Source of the DNA: Pseudomonas graminis
Lineage (GTDB): Bacteria; Pseudomonadota; Gammaproteobacteria; Pseudomonadales; Pseudomonadaceae
Length of the DNA stretch: 64,000 bases
Assembly (NCBI RefSeq): GCF_001705435.1
Contig: NZ_MDEN01000063.1
Location: 285,020-349,019 of the forward strand
Direction of reading: 5' to 3'
Position 1 is the first letter of the stretch. Every line of letters begins with the position of its first letter. Both the position numbers and the translations under genes were made by a program. Shown here one piece after another: positions 47,471 to 58,600 of the stretch. The notes beneath the pieces are model-generated. The model saw only the letters and a program-made list of their open reading frames with translations, had not been told where the DNA came from and made no database searches.

Positions 47471-47543
47471 AAAGTGACGACCGATGGCCTGATCTGGTGT
47501 GCCGGACCGGGCTTCGGCGCCTAATGCGTATCTGCAGCCAGTG

Positions 47544-47621
47544 TCAGATATGCACCACGCCAACCAGGGCAATGGAAAACGAAACGATGAGGGCCAACAG
47601 AATGGTCATGTTGATGGACAT
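47544..47621 (-). CDS. Possible 25-residue membrane peptide
   Basis: A 25-codon frame, MSINMTILLALIVSFSIALV plus GVVHI, encodes one hydrophobic helix. An AAGGAT sequence lies about 12 bases before the ATG, rather far. Size and hydrophobicity resemble known small membrane proteins, but no family is recognised. It is the only coding signal in the 47471-47966 gap. Confidence 0.35.
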   Translation of the reverse strand: MSINMTILLALIVSFSIALVGVVHI

Positions 47622-47772
47622 TGCGGGCAAATCCTTGTCTGGGTAATCAGTGTCGCCATCATCCGGATTTGCGCAGGCAAACTGAACGGCGTTCGTGAGT
47701 ATGTTGGCAATCGATGGAAACAATAGTTCGGGGTTTTGCCAGGAACGCAGATGAAGTGGCACATGCAGGCAA

Positions 47773-47867
47773 TGTGGGAGTGAGCTTGCTCGCGAAGACG
47801 TCATTTCAGGCGCCAGAGATGTAACGGATGCCTCGGCCTCTTCGCGAGCAAGCTTGCCCCCACAAAA
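47773..47867. repeat. REP pair, GAGCAAGCTCGC type, upstream of nudK
   Basis: TGTGGGAGTGAGCTTGCTCG and onward at 47773-47800 is inverted relative to CTTCGCGAGCAAGCTTGCCC and onward at 47839-47867. It is the same subtype as at 3391. It occupies part of the 496-base gap between the dehydrogenase gene and nudK; the rest holds only the possible small peptide. Confidence 0.85.
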
Positions 47868-47966
47868 TCCGTGTCACTTTCACAATTCCGTGTCGTTGCT
47901 TAAATCTCTGTAGCTGCCCCAACTCAATCAGCCGAATCCAACCACCCCCTACCCATAAGGACCACC

Positions 47967-48545
47967 ATGCCTTCCACCCCCATCCGCATCACCGATGAAC
48001 AACTCCTCTCTGACAACTGGTACGTGCTCAAGAAATACAGCTTCGAGCTGCAACGCCGCGACGGCAGTTGGCAGTCGCAGACCCGCGAGGTGTACGACCG
48101 GGGCAATGGCGCGACGATTCTGTTGTACAACCTCGAACGCCGCACCGTCGTGCTGACCCGCCAGTTCCGCATGCCGGCCTTCGTCAACGGTCACAGCGGT
48201 TATTTGATTGAAGCGGCAGCAGGGTTGCTGGACAACGCCAGCCCCGAAGAGCGCATTCGCCTGGAAGCCGAGGAAGAGACCGGCTACGTCGTGCGCTCGG
48301 TGAAGAAAATCTTCGATGCCTTCATGAGCCCCGGTTCAGTGACCGAGCGTATTCACTTTTTCATCGGCGAATACCAGCCCGACGATCGAGTCAGCGACGG
48401 CGGCGGACTGGAAGAGGAGGGCGAAGACATCGAGGTGCTGGAGCTGAACTTCGAGCGGGCCATCGCCATGGTGGAAAGCGGTGAAATCAATGACGGCAAG
48501 ACCATCATGCTCCTGCAATACCTGGAGCTGCGCCTGATGAAATAA
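47967..48545 (+). CDS. nudK: GDP-mannose pyrophosphatase NudK-like Nudix hydrolase
   Basis: This 192-residue Nudix protein has ENWYVL-like start ([19 protein letters not shown]), [24 protein letters not shown], and a Nudix box spanning [20 protein letters not shown] with EETGY after it. These match NudK, which hydrolyses GDP-mannose. AAGGA precedes the ATG. It is upstream of, and probably separate from, the siderophore genes. Confidence 0.9.
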   Translation: MPSTPIRITDEQLLSDNWYVLKKYSFELQRRDGSWQSQTREVYDRGNGATILLYNLERRTVVLTRQFRMPAFVNGHSGYLIEAAAGLLDNASPEERIRLEAEEETGYVVRSVKKIFDAFMSPGSVTERIHFFIGEYQPDDRVSDGGGLEEEGEDIEVLELNFERAIAMVESGEINDGKTIMLLQYLELRLMK

Positions 48546-48613
48546 GGATTGCAGGGCCGAAACGACTCAGGGTGCGGCGAGAAAGTTTCACCAATCGGTA
48601 AACTTTCTTACGT

Positions 48614-48632
48614 TGCAATGAGAATCGTTTGC
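48614..48632. promoter_or_regulatory. Fur-box-like site upstream of the sigma factor gene
   Basis: TGCAATGAGAATCGTTTGC matches 12 of 19 positions of the Fur consensus GATAATGATAATCATTATC, including the core AATGAnAATC. It lies about 45-60 bases before the sigma factor start, so the gene is probably repressed by Fur when iron is plentiful, as pvdS is. Confidence 0.6.
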
Positions 48633-48674
48633 GTTATCCTTCGCGTTCCTTTGTTACCAGGGATGTCGAACAAG

Positions 48675-49244
48675 ATGGATTTTCGCCCTGCAATGAGCCA
48701 GCCCACCCGGCTCGGCTCACCTTGTGTTGGCGCCACCCGTGGCGCGAGAGACCCGCGCCTCGAGGCGCTGATGGGCACCTACAACACCCACCGCGAGGCG
48801 CTGATGCGCCTGGCGGCAAAATTCCTTGGCTGTCGCGCCCGCGCCGAGGACGTGGTCCAGGACGCGTTCGTGAAGATGCTCGAAAGCGACCTCGCATCGG
48901 CGGAACCGGCGCGCTACATGTTTCGCGTCGTGCGCAATCTGTCCATCGACCGTCTTCGCCGCCAGCGTCTTGAACGCAACCACGGCGCCGAAGCCGAGCA
49001 TGAAGAGCAGATACGTTTCGAGGTGTCCCCCGAACGTGTGCTGGCCGGTCGCGAGTCACTGGATCAGCTGGTCGGGGCGCTCAACGAACTGCCCAAGCGC
49101 ATGCGCATCGTCTTCGACCTCAGCCAGATCCAGGGCTACACCCAGCGCGACGTGGCCAAGGTCATCGGCACCTCGCCGACGATGGTCAATTTCCTCCTGC
49201 GCGACACCTTGTCTCACTGCCGCGCGCGGCTCGGCGAGCTCTAG
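48675..49244 (+). CDS. PvdS-like iron-starvation ECF sigma factor
   Basis: This protein of about 189 residues is an ECF sigma factor. Region 2 has KFLGCRARAEDVVQDAFVKM and YMFRVVRNLSIDRLRRQ. Region 4 has LPKRMRIVFDLSQIQGYTQRDV with VIGTSPTMVNFLLRD. These lines resemble PvdS, which drives pyoverdine genes. In-frame ATGs at 48663 and 48675 compete; the second has AGGGA ten bases upstream and gives a PvdS-like length. Exporter, hydroxylase and NRPS genes follow in the same direction, so it should control this locus. Confidence 0.88.
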   Translation: MDFRPAMSQPTRLGSPCVGATRGARDPRLEALMGTYNTHREALMRLAAKFLGCRARAEDVVQDAFVKMLESDLASAEPARYMFRVVRNLSIDRLRRQRLERNHGAEAEHEEQIRFEVSPERVLAGRESLDQLVGALNELPKRMRIVFDLSQIQGYTQRDVAKVIGTSPTMVNFLLRDTLSHCRARLGEL

Positions 49245-49289
49245 GCACCGCCGCGCCATGTCCCCCGTTTTCACTGCCCGGAGTCATCC

Positions 49290-50984
49290 ATGAAATTAGT
49301 TCGTCTGGTCTTCCAGCAATACCGCTGGCCGCTTGCGATGGTGCTGCTGCTGAGCGTCAGCAGCGGGTTGTTGAGCGTTGGCGTGATTGCCTTCGTCAAC
49401 CAACGCATGATCAGCAGCCACGACGGCCTCGGCACCGCGCTGTGGCAGTTCGGCCTGATGCTCGCCGTGCTGCTGGCGCTGGCGTCCGGGGCGTCGTTGT
49501 CGCTGACCGCGCTGGGTCATCGGTTCGTTTACGGCCTGCGCCGGGTCATGGTCAAGCGCCTGCTGGACACCAACATCGAGCGCATCGAATCCATCGGCGG
49601 GGCGAAGATTTTCGCCAGCCTGTCCAGCGACATTCGCGCGGTGACCATGGCCTTCGTGCAGCTGCCGGACCTGATCTACGGCTCGGTGCTCAGCGTCGCG
49701 TCGTTCAGCTACCTGGCCTGGCTGTCACCGTCGCTGTTCATCACCACCTTGTGCTGGATGGCGTTCACGTTGGGGGTGGGCTGGTTGCTGGTGGGTAAGC
49801 TCAACGCCCACATCCGCGCGCTGCGTGAGTCCGAAGACAAGCTCTATCAGAGCTACCAAGGGGTGATCGACGGACGCAAGGAGCTGACCCTCAACCGCGA
49901 CCGCGCGCGCCGTTTGTACGAAGAAACCTTCGACGTCGCCGCCCAGCGCTACCGCGAGCATTTCACCTTGGCCGATCGTTATCACGGCCTGGCCAGCAAC
50001 TGGGCCAACATCATGGTCCTCGGCACCATTGGCCTGGCGTTTTACCTGGCCAACGGCCTGGGCTGGGCGCCGACGGAAGTGGCGGCAACCTACGCGCTGA
50101 CCGTGCTGTTCATGCGCACGCCGCTGGTGCTGGCGGTGGCAGCGATTCCGGCGCAGATCTCCGGGCGCGTGGCGCTGGATAAAGTCGAGTCCCTGGCCCT
50201 GGCCGAGCACCACGAAAGCTTTGACGTCGCCCCGAGCCACATCGCCGGCCACTGGCAAACCCTCGAACTGCGTGACGTTGAATACCACTATGCGCCCCAG
50301 GGCGACGAGCCCGGTTTCGATGTCGGCCCGGTCAACCTGACCCTGCGCCGGGGCGAAACGGTGTTCCTCATGGGTGGCAACGGCAGCGGCAAATCCAGCC
50401 TGGCGCGCTTGCTCAGCGGTTTGTATCGACCGTCGGCGGGGGCGATCCTGATCGACGGCCAGGTCATCGGTTCGGACGACTGGCTGGCCTACCGTCAGCT
50501 GTTCGCCAGCGTGTTCACCGACTTCCACCTGTTTGCTCAATTGCTCGGCGCCGACGGGCAAAACGCCGATGTCGCTGACGTCGAGCACTGGCTGGAAAAA
50601 CTGCACATGAAGCACAAGGTGCAGCTCGCCGACGGGCACTTGCTCGACACGCGTTTTTCCCAGGGGCAGCGCAAGCGCCTGGCGCTGATGCTGGCGCTGC
50701 TGGAGAAGCGCGACATCCTGCTGCTGGACGAATGGGCCGCCGATCAGGACCCGCTGTTCCGCCGCTTCTTCTACCGCGAGCTGCTGCCGATGTTCAAAAA
50801 AGCCGGCGTGACGGTGTTCGCCATCAGCCACGACGACCAGTACTTCGACCTGGCCGACCGCCTGGTGAAGATGGAGTCCGGGCAGCTCAGCGAACTGCAG
50901 GGTGATCGCCGGGAAAACGCCAGCCGCGACGCGGTGGAAGAGATTGGCGCTGCCTACCAGATGAAGACAGTAGAGGCGCTGTAA
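49290..50984 (+). CDS. PvdE-type cyclic peptide/siderophore exporter (ABC half-transporter)
   Basis: This 564-residue protein fuses a six-helix membrane domain (residues about 1-310) to an ABC ATPase. Walker A is GGNGSGKSSLARLL, the signature is FSQGQRKRLALML, and Walker B is ILLLDEWAADQDP. This is the cyclic-peptide transporter group of PvdE and SyrD. PvdE moves the pyoverdine precursor to the periplasm. It lies 45 bases after the sigma factor gene, likely in one transcript, and should export the peptide made by the NRPS genes downstream. Confidence 0.9.
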   Translation: MKLVRLVFQQYRWPLAMVLLLSVSSGLLSVGVIAFVNQRMISSHDGLGTALWQFGLMLAVLLALASGASLSLTALGHRFVYGLRRVMVKRLLDTNIERIESIGGAKIFASLSSDIRAVTMAFVQLPDLIYGSVLSVASFSYLAWLSPSLFITTLCWMAFTLGVGWLLVGKLNAHIRALRESEDKLYQSYQGVIDGRKELTLNRDRARRLYEETFDVAAQRYREHFTLADRYHGLASNWANIMVLGTIGLAFYLANGLGWAPTEVAATYALTVLFMRTPLVLAVAAIPAQISGRVALDKVESLALAEHHESFDVAPSHIAGHWQTLELRDVEYHYAPQGDEPGFDVGPVNLTLRRGETVFLMGGNGSGKSSLARLLSGLYRPSAGAILIDGQVIGSDDWLAYRQLFASVFTDFHLFAQLLGADGQNADVADVEHWLEKLHMKHKVQLADGHLLDTRFSQGQRKRLALMLALLEKRDILLLDEWAADQDPLFRRFFYRELLPMFKKAGVTVFAISHDDQYFDLADRLVKMESGQLSELQGDRRENASRDAVEEIGAAYQMKTVEAL

Positions 50985-51003
50985 GAATTTCGGCGACTGG
51001 GAC

Positions 51004-51027
51004 TAAACAGCCGTCAGCCTCAGTCGT
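51004..51027 (+). promoter_or_regulatory. Iron-starvation-box-like promoter upstream of pvdA
   Basis: TAAAC at 51004-51008 is followed by exactly 16 bases and CGT at 51025-51027. This is close to the PvdS-dependent promoter pattern TAAAT-N16-CGT. It lies about 140 bases before the pvdA start. Just downstream, TTAATGAGAATCAGTCTTA (51032-51050) is a Fur-box-like sequence. Confidence 0.55.
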
Positions 51028-51147
51028 CATGTTAATGAGAATCAGTCTTAAACATTTTTGATGCGCGTGAACTGCCATCCGGCGCCAGCGATTTTGTCGC
51101 GCGGCTTGCCGGAGTCGATCGCGCATCGCGCCTTACGAGAGGGAAGC

Positions 51148-52488
51148 ATGGAACTCGTCTACGACTTCATCGGCATCGGTTTCGGCCCGTCGAACCTGGC
51201 TTTGGCCATTGCCACCCAGGAGTATGCCCAGCGCAGCGGTCTGGCGCCCCACGTGTGTTTCCTCGAGAAAAAGCCGGCGTTCAACTGGCACGAAGGCATG
51301 CTGATCGACGGTTCCACCATGCAGATTTCCTTTCTCAAGGACTTGGTGACCCTGCGCAATCCGGCCAGCCGTTTTACCTTCGTCAACTACCTCAACGAGC
51401 GCGGCCGCCTGCAGGACTTCATCAACCTGAAGACCTTCTTCCCGACCCGCGAGGAATACACCGATTACCTGACCTGGGCCGCCTCGCATTTCAACGAACA
51501 GGCCCATTACGGTGCCGAAGTGATGTCGGTCGAGCCGCATTTCGAGGACGGCCGCTTCGTCGCCATGGACGTGTTGTCCCGCGATGAGCACGGCGAAATC
51601 TCCCGCCGTCGCGCGCGCAATCTGGTGTTCGGCATCGGCGGCATTCCCCAGGCGCCGGTGGCCTTCGACGGTCTTGAAGATGCCCGCGTGCTGCACTCTG
51701 CCGGCTACCGCGGCGGCATCGAAAAACTCCTCGCCAATCGCCCCGGCCCGGTGCGCGTGGCGGTGGTCGGCGGCGGTCAGAGCGCGGCGGAAATCTTCGA
51801 AGACCTGGCCTCGCGTTTCGACAATGTCGAGGCCACCCTGGTGATTCGCGGCAGCGCGCTGAAGCCCTCCGATGACAGCCCCTTCGTCAATCAGATCTTC
51901 AACCCGTCGTTCACCGACACCATTTTCAACCACAGCCAGGAGCGTCGCGTCGCGCTGTTCGACGAGTTCCGCAACACCAACTATTCGGTGGTCGACACCG
52001 ACCTGATCGAGACGATTTTCCAGCGCATGTACCAGCAGAAGGTGCGCGGCGAAGAGCGTCACCGCATGCTCACCAACCGTGAAGTGGTCCACGCCGAAGT
52101 GGCCGCCGACGGCATTGAGCTGTTCCTGCGCGATGCGCCCCATGACCAGATGCACAGCGAGTCCTTCGACGTTGTCGTGCTCGCCACCGGCTACCGCCGC
52201 GACTATCACCTGGAGCTGCTCTCGGGCATTCAGCAATACATCGAGGGCGCCAACGTCGACCGGCACTACCGTTTGCCACTGACCCCCGGCAGCGAAGCGG
52301 GCATCTTCCTGCAGGGTTGCTGCGAAGACAGCCACGGCTTGAGCGACACGCTGTTATCGGTGCTGGCGATCCGCTCCCAGGAAGTCGTCGAATCGATCTT
52401 CGGCGACCAGGCGCAGCCGTGTTCGGCGCGCTCTGGGCATGGGTCGTTGCAGGCTGAGCCTCGCGTAGCGCTGAAGCTGGCGCGCTAA
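51148..52488 (+). CDS. pvdA: L-ornithine N5-monooxygenase (PvdA type)
   Basis: This 446-residue flavoenzyme hydroxylates the side-chain nitrogen of ornithine, the first step to hydroxamate ligands in siderophores. The FAD motif is GIGFGPSNLALAIA, the NADPH motif VAVVGGGQSAAEIFEDL, and the late ATGYRRDYHL motif is present; length fits PvdA (443). The ATG at 51148 has GAGAGGGAAG upstream, so the 30 extra codons of the open frame are excluded. It precedes the FAAL-type NRPS by 129 bases. Its presence implies that an ornithine-derived hydroxamate is built by modules downstream. Confidence 0.94.
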   Translation: MELVYDFIGIGFGPSNLALAIATQEYAQRSGLAPHVCFLEKKPAFNWHEGMLIDGSTMQISFLKDLVTLRNPASRFTFVNYLNERGRLQDFINLKTFFPTREEYTDYLTWAASHFNEQAHYGAEVMSVEPHFEDGRFVAMDVLSRDEHGEISRRRARNLVFGIGGIPQAPVAFDGLEDARVLHSAGYRGGIEKLLANRPGPVRVAVVGGGQSAAEIFEDLASRFDNVEATLVIRGSALKPSDDSPFVNQIFNPSFTDTIFNHSQERRVALFDEFRNTNYSVVDTDLIETIFQRMYQQKVRGEERHRMLTNREVVHAEVAADGIELFLRDAPHDQMHSESFDVVVLATGYRRDYHLELLSGIQQYIEGANVDRHYRLPLTPGSEAGIFLQGCCEDSHGLSDTLLSVLAIRSQEVVESIFGDQAQPCSARSGHGSLQAEPRVALKLAR

Positions 52489-52617
52489 GCCCGGGCCTTC
52501 AAACAAAGCCCGTCACAACGGTGGTCGTCAGCGGCCACCCACTCTTTTCTCACAACGTTGTGGGCCGCCGTTGCGCTGCCTGCGGGTTGAGCCTTGCCGA
52601 TACAAACAGGTGAAAGA

Positions 52618-55600
52618 ATGAAATCCATACGAGATCAGGCCGCGCATTTTCCCGAACTGGTGGGCTTTTATGCGCAGACCCAGCCGGACCGGATTGCCCT
52701 TCGACACATCGTCCACGAGGACCAGGCGCCGCTGCTGACCACCTACGCCCAGCTGGATGCCAGGGCGCGTTCGATTGCCGCCTGCCTTCAGCAGCACCTC
52801 GGCGTGCAGGGCGGCGAGCGATGCGTGCTGATCCTGCCGACCGGCGCCGATTACGCGGCGGCATTTCTCGGCTGTTTGTACGCTCGGGTCATCGCGGTGC
52901 CGGCCTTCGCTCCGGAGTACAACCGCCAGACCCACCTCGACCGTCTCACCGGCATCCTTCACGACGCCGCACCGCAGATGGTCCTCGGGCGCCGTGAAGA
53001 CCTGGACAAGTTCCAACACCTGTTGCAACCCTTTATGCCCGCTGGCGGGCGCTTCGCTGCAGTGGAAGAAATCGCCGACGGCCACGCAGGGTTTCAGGCG
53101 CCGCTGATCGACACCGCGTCGCTGGCCTTCCTGCAATACACCTCGGGCTCCACCAGCGCACCGAAAGGCGTGATGGTCTCCCACGACAATCTCATGGCCA
53201 ACGAAATCGCCATGGCCCGGCACTTCATTTCGGACCCCGCATCGGAAAGCTGGGTCAGCTGGCTGCCGCTTTACCACGACATGGGGCTGATGTGCGGCCT
53301 GCTGTTGCCGCTGTACTACGGCGGCACGCTGACAATGATGTCGCCTAACTACTTCCTCGGCCGGCCGGCGCGCTGGCTGGAAGCGATGAGTCAGTACGGC
53401 GGGACTTTCTCCGGTGGCCCGGATTTCGCCTATCGCCTGTGCGTCGAGCGCATCAAGCCCGCCGCCGTGAAAGGCCTGGTGCTGGATCGCTGGAGCCTGG
53501 CGTTTTCCGGCTCCGAGCCGATCCGCATCGCCACGCTGGATGCCTTCAGCGAACATTTTGAGCCAGCCGGTTTCAACCGCCGCGCCCTGACGCCGAGCTA
53601 CGGGCTGGCCGAAGCGACCCTGTATGTGAGCGCCGCCGAGCGCGACAGGCCGTTCGGCATCAAGCATTTCGACGGCAGCCAACTGGCCGCCGGGGAGGCC
53701 GCAGAGGCGGTGTTCGCCAACCAGAACGCGAAAAGTCGTCTGCCGGGATGCGGTTGGTGCCGGCCCGATCATGACCTGCGTATTGTTGATCCGGCCACGC
53801 TGCAGCGCCTCGCGCCGGGTCACGTCGGCGAAATCTGGATTACCGGGCCGAGTGTCGCCCAGGGCTACTGGCAGAACGCCGAAGCCACCGCGCAGACCTT
53901 CGTCGAGGAAGACGGCCAGCGCTGGTTGCGCAGCGGCGATCTGGGTATCGCCAGCGACAACGAGCTGTTCATCACCGGTCGCTTGAAGGATTTGATCATC
54001 CTCAACGGCCAGAACCTCTACCCCCAGGACATCGAGCAGGCGCTGGAGAAGAGCGTCGAGCTGCTGCGTCGCGGGCGCATCGCGGCGTTTCCGGTCACGG
54101 ACGAGCAGGGCGTCGAAGGCGTCGGCCTGGCCCTGGAGATCAGCCGCAACGTGCGCCGCCTGATGAAGCCGCCGATGATCTGCGATGCCGTGCGCGACGC
54201 CGTGTCCGAGCTGTTTCTGGTGGCGCCAAAGGTCATCGTGCTGCTGGAGCCGGGCGCACTGCCGCGCACCACCAGTGGCAAGCTGCAGCGTTCCGCCTGC
54301 CGCAGTGGTTGGCAGAACGGCAGCCTCGACAGCTTCGCGATCTGGCAGGAAGGGCGTTTGCTCGATGCTGACAGCGCGGACGTCTCGGTTGAGGCTTCGC
54401 CTTTGCTGTCGGAAGTGCGGGCCGCGTGGCAGGAAGTCCTCGGCAAAAGCGACCTGATCGCTGCCGATCACTTCTTTGCCCGTGGCGGTGATTCGGTGGG
54501 CGTGGTGCAAGTGCTGTCCCGTCTGAACAGCGAGTTGGGCCTGAAACTTGAGCCCGCCCACCTGTTCGAACATCCGACCCTTGGCGCCTTCAACGCCCAC
54601 GTCGCCGCGCACCTCTCCACCCATGGCCGCAGTGCCGAAGCCTCTGCGGGCGTGCCGCGCATTTCCCGTGACAGCGATCCCGAGCAGTCTTTTGCCCAGC
54701 AGCGCCTGTGGTTCCTCGCGCAACTGGAGCCGGACAGCAGCGCCTATCACCTGTGCGGTCGGCTGAGTCTCAACGGCGCGCTGGATGATGCCGCGCTGCA
54801 ACGCAGCCTTGACGACCTGGCCGCCCGCCATGAAAGCCTGCGCACCACCTTCGCCATCGACGCCAACGAAAAGCTGGTGCAGCGCATCCACGCGCCAGGC
54901 CCGGTGCTGGTCGAACGCCATTACCTGAGCGAGGACACCGACCCGGCAGCCGCCTTGAGCGAACTGGCCAGAGCGGCCGTCGAGCAGCCAATGGATTTGC
55001 AGAAAGGCCCGCTGTGGCGGGTGCTCAATGTGCGGTTGGCACCGGACCGGCAGCAACTGGTGCTGGTGTTGCACCACATCATCGCCGACGGCTGGTCGGT
55101 GCAGGTCATGCTCAAGGAATTTGCTGCGCTGTACAGCGCCCATGCAAAGGGGGCACAACCGACGTTGCCGCCTCTGCCGGTTCAATACGCCGACTTCGCC
55201 GCCTGGCAGCGCGCGCGTCTGGCCGGTGGGGAAGGGCAGCGTCAACTGGCCTACTGGCGTGAGCAATTGGGTGACGCCCAGACCGTCTTGAATCTGCCGG
55301 CCGATCGCCCGCGTCCGGCGCAACAAAGCCATCGCGGCGCCCGTTACGCCCTCGCCCTCGACCGCGACTTGAGCCAGGGCCTGCGCGACCTCGCCAGCCG
55401 TCACGGCGCGACCCTGTTCATGGTCATGCTCGCCGCCTACAAAACCCTGTTGCAGCGCTACAGCAGCCAGAACGACCTGCGCGTCGGCGTGCCGGTGGCG
55501 GGGCGGACCTGCACCGAATCCGAAGGCCTGATCGGCCTGTTCGTCAATACCCTGGTGCTGCGCAGCGAGGTGTCGCCGCAGCAGTCGTTCAGCACGCTGA

Positions 55601-58600
55601 TCGAGGCGGTTCGTCACACCGCGCTGGGTGCGCAACACCATCAGGACCTGCCATTCGAGCAACTGGTCGAAGCCCTCGGCGTGTCGCGCAACCTCAGCCA
55701 CAACCCGCTGTGTCAGGTGAAATTCACCCAGCAGTTCCCGCTGCCGCAGAACGTTGAAATGGCCGGCGTGCGCATGGACGTCAATCAGCTCGACGACTAC
55801 TCCGCGCACTTCGATTTAGGTCTGGACATCACCGACGACGCCGACGGCATTCAGGCGGTGTTCACCTATGCGTGCGACCTGTTCGACGAACCGCGTATCG
55901 CCGGTCTCGCCGGTGACCTGCTGCGGATCTGCGCGCAAGTGGTGGCGCAACCGCAGGTGCGTCTGGCTGATTTGCAGATCGGTGCCGAGCCTTCATGCCT
56001 CGCTGCCGAGTCCGTGACGTTCCCGGCCACCGATGTCCTGAGCCTGTGGGATGCCAGTGTCAGCGCACAACCGAATCGTCTGGCCCTGCAAGACGAGCAG
56101 CGCAGCGCCCGCTTTGCCGAGGTCGATGCCCAGGCCAATCAGCTGGCGCAGCATCTGCGTCAGAAGGGTGTGGGCGTAGAAAGTCGTGTGGGCATTCTGC
56201 TGGAGCGCTCCCTGGAGTTCGTCGTGAGCCTGCTTGGGGTGCTCAAGAGTGGCGCCGCTTTTGTGCCGATGGACCCGAAATGGCCCGCCGAACGTCAGGC
56301 GTTTGTGCTGGCCGACAGTGGCGCAAGCGCGTTGATCAGTGACGTGGCTGCGCCAGGCGACTTCCATGGCGACGTCATCAGCGTGGCGGCCGACGCTGCG
56401 TGGCGAGCGCAGCCGGCGCAAGCGCTGAACCTGCAACCCCACGCCGATCAGGCCGCGTACCTGATCTACACCTCCGGCACCAGCGGCACGCCGAAAGGGG
56501 TGGTGATCAGCCACGGCGCACTGGCCGATTACGTCCAGGGCTTGCTCGCCCGGCTTGATCTGACGCCCGAGGCGAGCATGGCGATGGTCTCCACCGTCGG
56601 CGCCGACCTGGGCCACACCGTGCTGTTCGGCGCGCTGTGCTCGGCGCGCTCGCTGCACCTGATCAGCCCCGACCGCACCAACGACGCCGACCGCTTCGCC
56701 GCCTACATGGCCGAGCACAGGGTGGGCGTGCTGAAGATCGTGCCGACCCATTTGAACGGCCTGTTGCAGGCGACGAATGCCGCCGATGTGCTGCCGGAAC
56801 ACGCGCTGATTCTTGGTGGCGACACGCTGCCGTGGGAGCTGGCGGCCCAGGTCAACCGCTTGAAGCCCTGCTGCCGGGTCATCAATCACTATGGGCCGAC
56901 CGAAACCACCGTGGGCGTGCTGAGCAATGAGGCTCTTGGAGCCGCATTGGGTGAAAGCGTGCCCGTTGGCCGTCCCCTGCCGAACGCCGTGGCGCTGATT
57001 CTCAACGACCATCTGCAACCGGTGGTGCAGGGCGACGTCGGCGAGCTGTACATCGGCGGGCCGGGCCTGGCGCGCGGGTATCACCAGCGCCCGGCGATGA
57101 CCGCTGCGGCGTTTATTCCGGACCCGAGGGGCAGCGGCGCGCGGCTCTACCGCAGTGGCGACCGCGCGCGCTTGCTGGTCAACGGGCAGATTCAGTTCCT
57201 TGGCCGTGCCGACGATCAGATCAAAGTGCGTGGTTACCGCGTGGCCCTGGGCGAAATCGCCCAGCGCCTGCGCCAGCTGGACGGCCTGCGTGACGCCCAT
57301 GTCCGCGTCGATGATCGCGGCCAATTAATCGCTTATGCGCTGGTGGCGAGTGGTGCAACGGTGGACGGCGAGACGCTGCGCGCGCAACTGGCCCACAGCC
57401 TGCCGGACTACATGGTGCCGAGCCATATCCTGACCCTCGACGCCTTCCCGCTGACCGCCAACGGCAAGCTCGACGCCAGCGCGCTGCCGTCGCCGACCAC
57501 AACATCGGAAGATTTCGAAGCGCCTCACGAAGGGGTCGAAGCTGCACTCGCCGCGCTCTGGCAAGCGGCGTTGAACGTCGAAGCGGTGGGCCGTCACGAC
57601 AACTTCTTCACCCTCGGCGGCGACTCGATTCTCAGCCTGCAGATCATTGCCCGTGCGCGGCGTCAGGGCATTCGCCTGACGCCCAAGCAGCTGTTCGAAA
57701 AACAGACCATCGCCGAACTCGCCCAGGTCGCCACAGTGGCCGAAGCCAAGCCTGCCGCTGCGCCCGTCACGGCAGCCGTTGCGCCCCGCGAGTTTGCCCT
57801 GACGCCGATTCAGGCGCGCTTCTTCAGCCTGCCCATCGCTCAGCGTCAGCACTGGAACCAGTCGCTGTTGCTCGACGTGCCCCAGGCGCTGGACACCGCG
57901 CGGTTGCAGCAGGCCCTCGCCGCGGTGCTGACCCATCACGACAGCTTGCGCCTGAGCTTCCATCAGAACGAGGAGGGCCAGTGGCAGCAGCGTTACCGCG
58001 ACAGCGAAAGTGCCGAGCGCGTGCTGTGGACCTGCGAACTGAGCCGCGAAGACGACCTCGATTCGCTCAACGACGAAGCCCAGCGCAGCCTGAACATCGA
58101 CACCGGTCCGCTGCTGCGGGTAGTGCATGCGCGCCTGCCGTCGGGAGAAGCGCGGTTGCTGTTGGCGATCCATCACTTGGCCGTGGACGGCGTGTCGTGG
58201 CGGGTGCTGCTGGAAGATCTGCAAATGGCGTACAGCCAACTGGCGGCTGGAAAGAGCGTGGCATTGGCCGACAAAACCGCCAGCTTCCAGGCCTGGTCGC
58301 AGTCGGTGAACACCCTGGCGCATTGCCCTGAGCTGCAAAACCAACTGCCGTACTGGCAAGGGCTGAACGCCGCCGATGCCACTCTGCCCGGCGATGCTTC
58401 GGTAGAGAGCCTTATCGGCGACAGCGAAACAATGCACCTGACCCTCGACGCAGACATCACCCGTCGCCTGCTCAGCGAAGCCCCGGCGGCGTATCGCACC
58501 CGCATCGACGACCTGCTGCTGGCGGCATTGTCCCAGGCGCTGTGGCAGTGGAGCGGCCGTCGTCGCCAGGTCATCAGCCTCGAAGGCCATGGCCGCGAAG

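Noticed and set aside
52528..55809. 1093-codon open frame on the minus strand
   Set aside because: It is a shadow of the FAAL, carrier and condensation domains of the first NRPS and has no protein motifs.
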